The notes under the pieces are model-generated. The model made no database searches and was not told where the DNA came from. It saw nothing but the letters and a program-made list of their open reading frames with translations. 64,000 nt of DNA from Actinomadura chibensis NBRC 106107 (GTDB taxonomy: Bacteria > Actinomycetota > Actinomycetes > Streptosporangiales > Streptosporangiaceae), in contig NZ_BCQP01000059.1 in assembly GCF_001552135.1 (NCBI RefSeq), positions 1-64,000 of the forward strand. The letters run 5' to 3'. Shown here piece after piece: positions 26,489 through 34,812 of this stretch. The position numbers and the translations under genes were made by a program. How positions within the stretch are numbered: the stretch's first letter is position 1; every line of letters begins with the position of its first letter.

Positions 26489-26895
26489 TGCTGCGCAATC
26501 CCGGCGACGTCCCGACGATGACCTTCGACTGGGGCTCGATCAAATGGCTCGTCACGCCGTCCGGCGTGCCGGGCGCGCAGAGCACGCTCGGCGAGGTGAT
26601 CGTCAACCCGGGGCGCGGGCACGCGCGGCACAACCATCCGGGCGCGGAGGAGGTCATCTACGTGATCTCCGGTGAGGCGACGCAGATGGTGGACGACAAG
26701 GAGCCGTTCACGATCCGGGAGGGCGACGCCGTCCACATCCCGAAGGGCGTGTGGCATTCCACCTACAACACGACGTGGCGCCCGCTCCGGCTGATCGTGA
26801 CGTACACGCCGGGCGGCGAGGAGAAGGCGCTCGAAGGCGCCCCCGATTTCCGGTTGCTGGAAACCGGCGCCGTGCCGGAGTGGCGGCAGGACTAG
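26488..26895 (+). CDS. Cupin-domain protein
   Basis: This 135-aa single-domain cupin has metal-site motif 1 GHARHNHPGAEEVIYVISGE, with two His and a Glu, and motif 2 GDAVHIPKGVWHST. It starts at an ATG sharing one base with the previous stop, preceded by GGAG, so it belongs to the Tm-1-like/TIM-barrel operon. It is likely a small-molecule binding or isomerase component for the same unknown substrate. The ROK regulator gene converges from the other side. Confidence 0.9.
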   Translation: MLRNPGDVPTMTFDWGSIKWLVTPSGVPGAQSTLGEVIVNPGRGHARHNHPGAEEVIYVISGEATQMVDDKEPFTIREGDAVHIPKGVWHSTYNTTWRPLRLIVTYTPGGEEKALEGAPDFRLLETGAVPEWRQD

Positions 26896-26899
26896 GCGG

Positions 26900-28072
26900 T
26901 CAGTCCGCGTTCCATGAGTCGAGGCCCGCTTCGGTGAGGAGGGCGTCGAAGGCGGCGTCGGCGGCGCCGGTCAGCGGGCCGCGCGGGCCCAGGGTGGACG
27001 GCCGGACGGGCGGCGGCGCGGCCCGGCGGTAGCGCATCAGGGCGGCGGTGTAACCGCCGTCCAGGGCGGCGGGCGCGGTCGCGGCGAGGTCGGTGGCGAG
27101 GCCGGAGAGCGTGACGACCTCCGGGTCGAGCGCGTTGACGAGGCCGCCCATGCCGCGTCCCAACGCGTGCGCGGCCTGCGCGACGGCGTCCAAGGCGGCG
27201 TCGGAGGAAGCGGCGGCGGCGATGATCCGCTCGGCCTCGGTGCGCGGGTCGCGGGGGGCCGGGCGGCCGAGCGTCCGGGCTATCGCGCGCCCGTCGACCT
27301 GGAGGTCCCAGCAGCCGGACGCGCCGCACGGGCAGCGCAGCGCCGGGTCGCCGAACGGCAGGTGGCCGAACTCGCCGCCCGCGCCGGTCGCGCCGTCCAT
27401 GGGGCGTCCGTCCACGACGAGGACGCCGCCGACCCCGACCTCGACCGTCAGGTGCAGGACGACCCGCGCCCCCGCGCCCGCGCCGCGCCGCGCCTCGGCG
27501 AGCCCGGCGAGCGAGGCGTCGTTGCCGACGAGCAGCGCGACGCCCGGCGGCCGCAGCGGTTCGAGCCCGACGTCGTTCCACCCCATCCCGGACGCCTGGA
27601 CGATCGTCGTCCCGCTGACCGCCGCCGCGACGCAGGCCGACACGGCGCGCAGCCGCCGCCCGTAGACGGCCCGGCGGTCCGCGACGCGGTCGGCGAGGTC
27701 GGCGAGGACGGCGGGCGTGCCGGAGTGGCGGCCCGCGTCCTCGCTGACGACGCGTCCGCCGAGTTCGACGCACGCGACCCGCCACCCCTCGTGGCTGATG
27801 TCGACCACGCAGACGAGCGGGCCCTCGGGATGGGGGACGAGCGCGGGCGACGGGCGTCCGCGCCCGCCGGTGCGGGGCGGCGCGTCCTCCTCGATCAGCC
27901 GGGCCGCCTTCAGCCGCGCCGTGATCTCGGCGGCGGAGCCGCTGCTCAGCCCGAGCGCGCGGGCCGCGTCCGCCCTGGTCGCGGACGGGTGCGCGTGCGC
28001 GTGCCGGAGCACGGCGAGGGCGCCCTGGCTGCGCAGCGCTCGTGCCGAATGCGCGGTGGTCGTCGGCTGCAT
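26900..28072 (-). CDS. ROK-family transcriptional regulator
   Basis: This 390-aa protein has an N-terminal winged helix-turn-helix (ATRADAARALGLSSGSAAEI) followed by a ROK (repressor/ORF/kinase) domain. The ROK domain shows VEVGVGGVLVVDGRP, GEFGHLPF and the zinc-site motif CPCGASGCWD. Such proteins usually bind sugars or sugar phosphates. ATG 28072 is chosen because a weak AGGA lies upstream, and the longer frame would run into the divergent promoter. A 25-bp near-palindrome lies 23 bp upstream, shared with the divergent MFS gene, and is the probable operator. Confidence 0.88.
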   Translation of the reverse strand: MQPTTTAHSARALRSQGALAVLRHAHAHPSATRADAARALGLSSGSAAEITARLKAARLIEEDAPPRTGGRGRPSPALVPHPEGPLVCVVDISHEGWRVACVELGGRVVSEDAGRHSGTPAVLADLADRVADRRAVYGRRLRAVSACVAAAVSGTTIVQASGMGWNDVGLEPLRPPGVALLVGNDASLAGLAEARRGAGAGARVVLHLTVEVGVGGVLVVDGRPMDGATGAGGEFGHLPFGDPALRCPCGASGCWDLQVDGRAIARTLGRPAPRDPRTEAERIIAAAASSDAALDAVAQAAHALGRGMGGLVNALDPEVVTLSGLATDLAATAPAALDGGYTAALMRYRRAAPPPVRPSTLGPRGPLTGAADAAFDALLTEAGLDSWNAD

Positions 28073-28094
28073 GGTGACATCCTGGCCCGCCCGA

Positions 28095-28119
28095 ATTATC
28101 CTCGTGACACGAGCATAAT
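28095..28119. promoter_or_regulatory. 25-bp palindromic operator between ROK regulator and MFS gene
   Basis: ATTATCCTCGTG (28095-28106) and CACGAGCATAAT (28108-28119) are inverted repeats around a single A, matching at 11 of 12 positions. The outer ends are AT-rich and include CATAAT. It lies 5 bases before the GGAGG of the MFS gene. It is the likely binding site of the adjacent ROK regulator. Confidence 0.65.
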
Positions 28120-28133
28120 CTGCGGAGGTGCGC

Positions 28134-29285
28134 ATGGACGACACCGCGACGCTGCGCCGGACGTCCGGCACCTACGGGCTCTACGCCACGTTCGCCTGCC
28201 TCGGCTACCTGCTCACCGCGCTCGGCGCGATCCTCCCTGAGCTGCGCGCGGAGCGCGGGCTGCCGCGCGCCGAGGTGGCCCTCTACCCGTCGGCGTTCGC
28301 GCTCGGGCTGGTGATCGTCGGGCTGGTCGGGCACCGCGCGGCGGCGCGGCTCGGGGCGGCCGCGCCGCCGGCCGCGCTGGCCGCGCTGGTCGGCGGCGCC
28401 GCGATCATGGCGGTCGGCGGCGGGCGGCTCGGCGCCGGGCTCGGCGCGCTGGTGCTCGGGCTCGGCGGGGCGGGGCTCGTCCAGCTCGTCCCGGCCGGGT
28501 TGCGCGCCCTGCACGGCGGCGACGGGACGATCCCGATCGGCGAGGCGAACGCGGTCGGGAGCGCCGCGTCCGTGCTGTCGCCGCTGCTGATCGGCGCGGC
28601 CCTCGCGCTCGGCCTCGGCTGGCGGGTCGCGTTCGCCGGGCCGCCGCTCGCGCTCGCCGCCGTCCTGCTCGCCACCCGGCGGGTGACGGCCCCGGCGCCC
28701 GCCGAGGGCGGGGCGACCGGGGCCGGACGGGCGCCGCGCGGCTTCCGCAGCCGGTGGACCGACATCGTCCTCGCGGTCGGCGTCGAGTTCTGCATGGTGT
28801 TCTGGGCGGCCGACTTCCTCCGCTCGGTCAAGCACCTCGGCTCCGGCACCGCGACGACGTTCTCCGCCGCGTTCGTGGTCGGCATGGCGGCCGGACGGTC
28901 GGCGGCGGGTCCGCTCGTCCGCGCGGCGGGCCGACCCGACCGGCTGCTCGCCGGGGCGGCCCTCCTCGGCGTCGCCGGGTTCGCCGTGCTGTGGGCGTCG
29001 CCCGCGCCGCTCGCGGTCGGCGGGCTGCTCGTCGTCGGGCTCGGCGTCGCGCTGCTCTACCCGGTGATCCTCGGGCAGGCGCTCGGCGCGTGGCCGGACC
29101 AGCCCGTCCGGGCGGCGGCCCGGTGCGCGCTCGCGTCCGGCGTGGCGATCGGCGCCGCCCCGCTGCTGCTCGGGACGCTCGCCGACCTCACCACGCTGCG
29201 CGCCGCCGTGTTCGTCGCGCCCGCCCTGCTCGCCGTCCTGCTCCTGCGGTGCGGATGGCGGCTCAGAACGGCACCGGCATCGTGA
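28134..29285 (+). CDS. MFS transporter (ROK-controlled)
   Basis: This 383-aa membrane protein has about 12 predicted hydrophobic helices, beginning GLYATFACLGYLLTALGAIL and ending VFVAPALLAVLLLRCGWRL. It fits the major facilitator fold of the YfcJ/CynX-like type. ATG 28134 is preferred over GTG 28128 because GGAGG (28124-28128) sits five bases before it. The divergent ROK gene and the palindromic operator suggest it imports or exports the ROK ligand. Its end overlaps the oxidoreductase gene by 23 bp, tail to tail. Confidence 0.87.
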   Translation: MDDTATLRRTSGTYGLYATFACLGYLLTALGAILPELRAERGLPRAEVALYPSAFALGLVIVGLVGHRAAARLGAAAPPAALAALVGGAAIMAVGGGRLGAGLGALVLGLGGAGLVQLVPAGLRALHGGDGTIPIGEANAVGSAASVLSPLLIGAALALGLGWRVAFAGPPLALAAVLLATRRVTAPAPAEGGATGAGRAPRGFRSRWTDIVLAVGVEFCMVFWAADFLRSVKHLGSGTATTFSAAFVVGMAAGRSAAGPLVRAAGRPDRLLAGAALLGVAGFAVLWASPAPLAVGGLLVVGLGVALLYPVILGQALGAWPDQPVRAAARCALASGVAIGAAPLLLGTLADLTTLRAAVFVAPALLAVLLLRCGWRLRTAPAS

Positions 29286-30378
29286 CGATGCCCGCGTGCG
29301 CGAGGATCGCCTCCGCGTCGTCCACCGGCGGGTGGATCACGCTCATCAGCCAGCGCTTCACCCACTTTCCCTCCTTGCCGGACAGCGCGATGATCCGGTC
29401 CCAGCCGCGCGTGTAGACGGCGCCCGCCGCGCCGAGGTCCACGTCCGTGACATACGGCGCGGGCGCGAAGTCGACCAGCGGGACGCCGAGCAGGTCCGCC
29501 GCCGCGTTGTGCCCCGCCGTCTTGCCCATCGGGACGGCGTGCTGGCAACTCTGCACCGTCCAGTGGTCACCGTCCATGCGGGCGGCGGCGACGTCCCCGG
29601 CGGCGAACACCTCGCCCGACGCCCGCAGGTGCGCGTCGACCGTGAGGCGGCCGAGCCGGTCGCGCTCGCCGGGGACGCGGGCGGTGAGCGGGCTCGCCTC
29701 CATGCCCGCCGTCCACACGACCGCGTCCGCCGGGACGCGCGACCCGTCGGCGAGGACGGCGCCGCCGTCCGCCACCTCCGTCACCGTCGTGCCGAGCCGC
29801 CGCTCGATCCCCAATTCGTCGAGCGCGACCTCGATCGCCGGACGCGGGCCGAAGCCCAGGTCGGGGGCGACCTCGTCCGCCTTCTCCACCAGCACGACCC
29901 GGCCCCGCCCGGCCAGCTCGGTCGCGATCTCCAGTCCGGCGAAGCCCGCGCCGACGACCACGGCCGTGTACCCGGCGCGGTCGCGCAGGTGGCCGCGCAG
30001 GCGGCGGGCGCCGTCCAGGGTGTCGACGTCGAACAGCCGCTCCGCGCCCGGCAGGTCCGGCCGGACGAGGCGGCTGCCCGCCGCGAGCACCAGCCGGTCG
30101 TAGCCGATCGGACGGCCGTCCGCGACCACGACGTGCGCGTCCACGTCGATGTCCTGCACCGCCGCGCGGACGTGCCGCACCCCGACCGGCTCCAGCACCC
30201 GCTTCAGCGGCACCGTCGCCCGGTCGGGCTCCGGCTCGTACAGGCGCGGCCGCAGGACGAGGTCGTCGCCGGGCGCGACCAGCGTCACGCGCAGGTCGCC
30301 GTCCCCGCGCACCCGCGCCGCCGCGGCCGCGCTCCACACCCCGGCGAAACCGCCGCCGACGATCACCACATGCGCCAT
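29263..30378 (-). CDS. NAD(P)/FAD-dependent oxidoreductase (NDH-2-like)
   Basis: This 371-aa flavoprotein has FAD-binding GGGFAGVWSA at the N terminus, a second dinucleotide site VVVGAGFAGLEIATEL, and the C-terminal FAD motif GEVFAAGDVAAAR. This matches type II NADH dehydrogenases and pyridine nucleotide disulfide oxidoreductases without the redox cysteines. The sequence AAGGGGAG precedes ATG 30378. It follows the ECF41 sigma gene by 49 bp on the same strand. ECF41 factors are typically linked to oxidoreductase or related genes, so it is a plausible target. Confidence 0.87.
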   Translation of the reverse strand: MAHVVIVGGGFAGVWSAAAAARVRGDGDLRVTLVAPGDDLVLRPRLYEPEPDRATVPLKRVLEPVGVRHVRAAVQDIDVDAHVVVADGRPIGYDRLVLAAGSRLVRPDLPGAERLFDVDTLDGARRLRGHLRDRAGYTAVVVGAGFAGLEIATELAGRGRVVLVEKADEVAPDLGFGPRPAIEVALDELGIERRLGTTVTEVADGGAVLADGSRVPADAVVWTAGMEASPLTARVPGERDRLGRLTVDAHLRASGEVFAAGDVAAARMDGDHWTVQSCQHAVPMGKTAGHNAAADLLGVPLVDFAPAPYVTDVDLGAAGAVYTRGWDRIIALSGKEGKWVKRWLMSVIHPPVDDAEAILAHAGIVTMPVPF

Positions 30379-30427
30379 GTCCGTCTCCCCTTCGCTCGGT
30401 CAGCGGGAGGTAGACACGGCAGGGCGC

Positions 30428-31279
30428 TCAGATGTGACCGAGCTTCTCCGGATTCGCGACCCGCCGGATCGCGGTGATGCGCCCGTCCTCGTCGATCTCG
30501 ACGGTGTCGACCCAGACGACGCGGCCGTCCCGGTAGGTGGCGAGGGCGGGCTCGCCGCCGATCTCGACGGGCGCGACGCGCTCCACCCCGTAGTGCCCGG
30601 TGATCCGGGCCAGCAGCCGCGCGACCCGCTCCGCGCCGGCCACCGGGCGCCGGGACGCGACGACCTTGCCGCCGCCGTCCGCGACGTACACCGCGTCCGG
30701 GTGCAGGAGCTTGACCAGGCGCGCGAAGTCGCCGTCCTCCGCCGCCGCGCGGAACGCCGCGAGCACCCGCTCCCGCTCGGCCCGGCTCGCCGTCGGCCGC
30801 TGCTCGCGGGCGTCCGCGACCCGCCTGCGGGCCCGCGACGCGAGCTTGCGGGACGCCGCCGCCGACTTGCCCAGCACGTCCGCGACCTGGTCGAACGGCA
30901 CGTCGAACACGTCGTGCAGGACGAACGCCACCCGCTCGGGCGGGGACAGCTCGTCCATCACCAGCAGCATCGCCGTGCTGACCGAGTCGTCCACGGCGAT
31001 CCGCTCGGCCACGTCGCCGCCGGTGGGGAGCGGGGCGGGGAGCCACGGGCCGGGGTACGCCTCGCGCCGCACCCGCGCCGACCTCAGCACGTTGTAGGCC
31101 AGCCGCGCCGCGATCGTCACGAGCCAGGCGCGCTGGTCGGCGACGTCCGACCGGTCGGCGGCCGCGGCGCGCAGCCACACGTCCTGGACGACGTCCTCCG
31201 CCTCCGCGACGCTGCCGAGCAGCCGGTACGCCGCCCCGAAGACGGCGGGACGGTGCGCCTCCCAGTCGAGATCGTCCAC
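30428..31279 (-). CDS. sigJ: ECF41-type sigma factor (SigJ-like) with SnoaL-like C-terminal domain
   Basis: This 283-aa protein has sigma region 2 (RLLGSVAEAEDVVQDVWLR, then RAWLVTIAARLAYNVLRSAR) and region 4 (LSPPERVAFVLHDVFDVPF, DQVADVLGKSAAASRKLASR). A SnoaL-like domain follows. The C-terminal part has the DGGGK signature (VADGGGKV) and ends with NPEKL, matching the NPDKL motif that defines ECF41 autoregulation. GTG 31279 lies two bases after the stop of the ychJ-like gene, so the genes are coupled. No anti-sigma gene is present, as expected for this group. Confidence 0.88.
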   Translation of the reverse strand: MDDLDWEAHRPAVFGAAYRLLGSVAEAEDVVQDVWLRAAAADRSDVADQRAWLVTIAARLAYNVLRSARVRREAYPGPWLPAPLPTGGDVAERIAVDDSVSTAMLLVMDELSPPERVAFVLHDVFDVPFDQVADVLGKSAAASRKLASRARRRVADAREQRPTASRAERERVLAAFRAAAEDGDFARLVKLLHPDAVYVADGGGKVVASRRPVAGAERVARLLARITGHYGVERVAPVEIGGEPALATYRDGRVVWVDTVEIDEDGRITAIRRVANPEKLGHI

Positions 31280-31281
31280 GG

Positions 31282-31662
31282 TCAGGACGTCCTGCCCCGG
31301 ACGTACACCCACGCGCCGTCGTGCCGGACGAACCGGCTCACCTCGTGCAGCTCGCCGGGCGCGCCGCCGTCCAGGTAGTGGGCGCGGAACTCGACGACGC
31401 CCTTGTCGTCGCCGGGCCCGCCGTCCTCCGTGCGGACGATCTCCAGCCGCGTCCAGCGCAGCCCGTCGTCGAACCCGATCCGCTCGGGACGCGTCGCCGG
31501 ATGCCAGCTCGCCAGCAGGTACGCCTCGTCGCGCTCGGCGAACGCGCTGAACCGCGACCGCATCAGCTCGGCCGCGGTCAGCGCCCGGGCCTCGCCCCGG
31601 TGCAACCGCCCGCAACACTCCCGATACCGCGTGCCGACCCCGCACGGACACTTCTTAGCCAC
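31282..31662 (-). CDS. YchJ/UPF0225 family protein with SEC-C-like zinc motif
   Basis: This 126-aa protein begins AKKCPCGVGTRYRECCG after its GTG start, the SEC-C-like zinc ligand pattern. An NTF2-like YchJ domain follows (MRSRFSAFAERDEAYLLASW, then FRAHY). GTG 31662 is chosen because it abuts the conserved CPCG start and has GGGGG upstream; the frame continues upstream without conservation. It is the first gene of the ychJ - sigma - oxidoreductase operon. Confidence 0.85.
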   Translation of the reverse strand: MAKKCPCGVGTRYRECCGRLHRGEARALTAAELMRSRFSAFAERDEAYLLASWHPATRPERIGFDDGLRWTRLEIVRTEDGGPGDDKGVVEFRAHYLDGGAPGELHEVSRFVRHDGAWVYVRGRTS

Positions 31663-31795
31663 GCCCCCGATTCTGCCGCCCGCCCCCGCATGCCCGAGCC
31701 GCGCCCGCGCCGCCCGGGGGACGATCTTGATCGCGACTACCATGGTGGGATCGAGTACCGAGGGGCGGGCCCCGAGGCAGCCTGGAGATCAGCGC

Positions 31796-32962
31796 GTGAT
31801 GTTCCAGAGGCGGACGAGCGTCCAGAACAAGGCCGTCGCCCGGCAGATGACCGGCTTCTTCGACAGGCTCACCCCGGCGGAACGCGAAAGCCCCGAGACC
31901 GCCGCGAGGAACTACGGCCGCTACCTGTGGTCGACCCGGCGCCAGACGCTCGTCCGGGAGAAGCGGCTGGCGGGCGCGCCGTTTCACGTCGGCCTGGCCA
32001 CGGGCGACGACGGCGGGATCGGCTTCGCCGACCTCACCAGGCGCACCGCGCTGGTGACCGACACCCTGCTGCTGTCCCACGACTGGAACGGCGGCTACCA
32101 CGAGCTGGGCGTCCAGAGGGAGGAGGGCACCCGGTCGCGACGGAGGCGGCACTTCGACGTCTTCGGCGTCAATCCCGCCTTCGACCTGGGCCACGTCGCC
32201 GACTCCGTCCGGGAGACGCGGGAGCTGAACGCTCGCAACAACATCACGACCACCTTCGGCATGCACTGCCCGGACCTCGGCGCGCTCGGCGGCTGGCTGC
32301 TGGACGCGGAACCGCTGCTGAGGAGCGGACTCGCCTGGTACCTGCCGAGCTACTCCCTCGGGCGTTACGAGAGGGTCGAGGGGGTCCGCCGGGAGATCCC
32401 CGACCAGCGGGCGGAGCAGGTCAAGGCGATCGACTACCTCGTCCAGGGCGGCCGGGCCGTGGACGCCTCCGGAGCCGAGCCGGTCAAGAGCCGGCTGGTC
32501 CGGCCGGTCCTGCGCACCGAACTGCCCTTCCTCCAGGGCGTCACGCTGCGCGACTTCGCCGAGATCACCGCGGCCGAGTTCGACTCCTACCGCGCCTTCC
32601 GCGACTTCCTGCGGCTGCGGCTCCTCGACCTCGACGACTCGCTCAACGACGTCCAGTCCGAGCAGGCGATCGTCAAGCTCGGCCTGGAGATCAACGACGA
32701 GATCCGCGCGATGAGCGCGCGGCTGACCAAAACGCGGCGGAAGCTCGCGGTCACCGCGGCCGGTGCGAGCGTGGCGACCGTGGGCACCATCCTGACGGCG
32801 GTCTACGGCCCCGCCCTGGCCGCCGCCTTCACCGCGGTCGGGGCCACCGGCGGAGTCTGGAGCTTCGTCAACGCCATCGCCGAGAACAACGTGCGCGACC
32901 TCCGGCAGGACCGCTGGTACTACGTGTGGGCGCTGGCCCGCAAGAGCACCACCATCGGCTGA
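31796..32962 (+). CDS. Unrecognised protein with two C-terminal membrane helices
   Basis: This 388-aa protein is not recognised. The first 300 residues are soluble, Arg-rich and charged, with DLGHVADSVRETRELNARNN and LLRSGLAWYLPSYSLGRY as notable patches. A short coiled region precedes two Gly/Ala-rich hydrophobic helices near the end (KLAVTAAGASVATVGTILTA and PALAAAFTAVGATGGVWSFV). The chain ends WYYVWALARKS. GTG 31796, or ATG 31799 directly after it, follows GGAG. It is divergent from the ychJ-like gene and just upstream of two methyltransferases. A membrane-tethered or membrane-acting role is possible but unproven. Confidence 0.75.
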   Translation: MMFQRRTSVQNKAVARQMTGFFDRLTPAERESPETAARNYGRYLWSTRRQTLVREKRLAGAPFHVGLATGDDGGIGFADLTRRTALVTDTLLLSHDWNGGYHELGVQREEGTRSRRRRHFDVFGVNPAFDLGHVADSVRETRELNARNNITTTFGMHCPDLGALGGWLLDAEPLLRSGLAWYLPSYSLGRYERVEGVRREIPDQRAEQVKAIDYLVQGGRAVDASGAEPVKSRLVRPVLRTELPFLQGVTLRDFAEITAAEFDSYRAFRDFLRLRLLDLDDSLNDVQSEQAIVKLGLEINDEIRAMSARLTKTRRKLAVTAAGASVATVGTILTAVYGPALAAAFTAVGATGGVWSFVNAIAENNVRDLRQDRWYYVWALARKSTTIG

Positions 32963-33088
32963 CCGCCACATCCGGTCTGTCCCTTTGTGGGGGACGGGGC
33001 GGTGAGCAGCGGCGCGAGGACGCCCGCCGCCGGAGCCCCGCCGCCGTATTCCGCGTTCGCCTTGCCGGAGGGCGGTCCGCCGGGGACC

Positions 33089-33901
33089 ATGATCGCCATG
33101 GCGTTCGGCAGGCTTCCGGAAATCGACAGCACGCGCCCGCATCCCGCCCGGATGTGGAACTACTGGATCGGCGGCAAGGACTACTACCCGATCGACCAGG
33201 AGGTCGGCGAGCAGATCGCGGCGGCGTTCCCCGGCGTCGGCGACATCGCCCGCCATTCCCGTGTCTGCCTGGGGCGGATGGTGCGGCATCTGGTCGCCGA
33301 GGAGGGCGTCCGGCAGTTCATCGACATCGGCACCGGACTTCCGACCCACGACAACACGCATGAGGTCGCGCAGCGCGTCGCGCCCGAATGCCGCGTCGTC
33401 TACGTCGACAACGACCCGCTCGTCCTCCTCCACGCCCGCGCGCTTCTCGCCGGGCGCTCGGAAGGGCGGACCGACTACATCGAATGCGACGTCCGCGACC
33501 CCGGCCGGATTCTCGCCGAATCCGCGCGGACGCTCGACTTCGACCGTCCGATCGGGCTGATCCTGTTCGGAATCATGGGCAACGTCATCGACGACGACGA
33601 GTCGCTCGCGATCGTCCGGCGGCTCGTGGACGCGCTGCCGCCGGGCAGTTTCATGGCGTTCAACGACGGGACCGGCGTCCTCGACAGGGAAGGGCGCGAA
33701 GAGGCGATCCGGCTGGCGGTGGAACAGGGCTCGACGCCGTATGTCGCGCGCACCCCGGAAGAGATCGCGCGCTATTTCACCGGCCTCGAACTGCTGGAAC
33801 CGGGAATCGTGTCGACGTCGCGATGGCGGCCGGAGGCGACGCCGTTCGGCCCGCCGCCCGAAGTCGACGCGACCTGCGCCCTGGCCCGCAAGGTCTCATA
33901 G
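33089..33901 (+). CDS. S-adenosyl methyltransferase, DUF574 family (second copy)
   Basis: This 270-aa methyltransferase has the hallmark ARMWNYWIGGKDYYPIDQ, SAM motif FIDIGTGLPTHDNTHEVAQR and VYVDNDPLVLLHARALL. ATG 33089 with GGGGA upstream is used; ATG 33098 is equally possible, and an open frame extends to GTG 32987. It is followed 38 bp later by another family member on the same strand. Substrate unknown. Confidence 0.88.
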   Translation: MIAMAFGRLPEIDSTRPHPARMWNYWIGGKDYYPIDQEVGEQIAAAFPGVGDIARHSRVCLGRMVRHLVAEEGVRQFIDIGTGLPTHDNTHEVAQRVAPECRVVYVDNDPLVLLHARALLAGRSEGRTDYIECDVRDPGRILAESARTLDFDRPIGLILFGIMGNVIDDDESLAIVRRLVDALPPGSFMAFNDGTGVLDREGREEAIRLAVEQGSTPYVARTPEEIARYFTGLELLEPGIVSTSRWRPEATPFGPPPEVDATCALARKVS

Positions 33902-33939
33902 GATTCCCGCACCGGTCAGGACCATTCGAGGAGTCGACG

Positions 33940-34812
33940 ATGCCCCCTTCCGGTGTCACTCCGGGTGACCCTCTCCTTGACCCGAACGGCGAGCCGAGCG
34001 CCGAGCATCCGCCCCGGCTGGTCGCGGACGCGCAGGGCCGATTCCGCACCGATCTGCCCTCGCCCGCGCGGACCTGGAACTACTGGCTGGGCGGCAAGGA
34101 CAACTACCTGGTCGACCGCCAGGTCGGGGACGCGACCGCCGCGCTGAACCCCGAACTGGTCCCGCTGGCGCGCGAGTCGCGGCAATTCCTCATCCGCGTC
34201 GTGCGCTATCTGGCGGAGGAGGAGAACGTCCGCAACTTCCTCGACATCGGGGCCGGGCTGCCGACCGAGTCGAACACCCACCAGATCGCGCAGTGGACCG
34301 CGCCCGATTCGCGCGTGGTCTACGTCGACAACGACCCGATGGTGCTGGCTCATGCGCGTGCTCTGATGCGCGGGACGACTCCGGAAGGCGTCACCGACTA
34401 CATCGACGCCGATTACCACGACACGCAGCAGATTCTGGCGGAGGCGGCGAACGTCCTGAACTTCGGCGAGCCGATCGCGGTGATGTTCATGGGCGTGCTG
34501 GGATTCTGCCAGGAGTACCGGACCGTCGAGCGGATCGTGGCGGAGACGATGGCGGGCGTCCCGTCCGGCAGTTTCCTGGTGCTGTGGGACTGCACCGACA
34601 CTTCCGCGGACGCGCTGCGCGGCACCAGGAAATACGCCGAGTCGGGGACGCTGCCCTATCTGCTGCGCAGCGTCGAGGAGATCGACGCCCTTTTCGACGG
34701 CCTGGAGAAAATCGATCCCGGCCTCGTGTCCATCGCGCAATGGCGCCGGGACCCGGAGCACGACGGGCCCGACCACGTCCACGGTTACGGCGCGGTCGCC
34801 CGCAAACCCTGA
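33940..34812 (+). CDS. S-adenosyl methyltransferase, DUF574 family (third copy)
   Basis: This 290-aa protein has ARTWNYWLGGKDNYLVDRQV, then FLDIGAGLPTESNTHQIAQ (Ala replaces the second Thr of motif I) and VYVDNDPMVLAHARALM. GAGGAG lies six bases before ATG 33940. It is in tandem with the 33089 gene but clearly diverged from it, so the pair is not a recent duplication. The 3' end overlaps the convergent CGNR-type gene by 28 bp. Confidence 0.9.
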   Translation: MPPSGVTPGDPLLDPNGEPSAEHPPRLVADAQGRFRTDLPSPARTWNYWLGGKDNYLVDRQVGDATAALNPELVPLARESRQFLIRVVRYLAEEENVRNFLDIGAGLPTESNTHQIAQWTAPDSRVVYVDNDPMVLAHARALMRGTTPEGVTDYIDADYHDTQQILAEAANVLNFGEPIAVMFMGVLGFCQEYRTVERIVAETMAGVPSGSFLVLWDCTDTSADALRGTRKYAESGTLPYLLRSVEEIDALFDGLEKIDPGLVSIAQWRRDPEHDGPDHVHGYGAVARKP

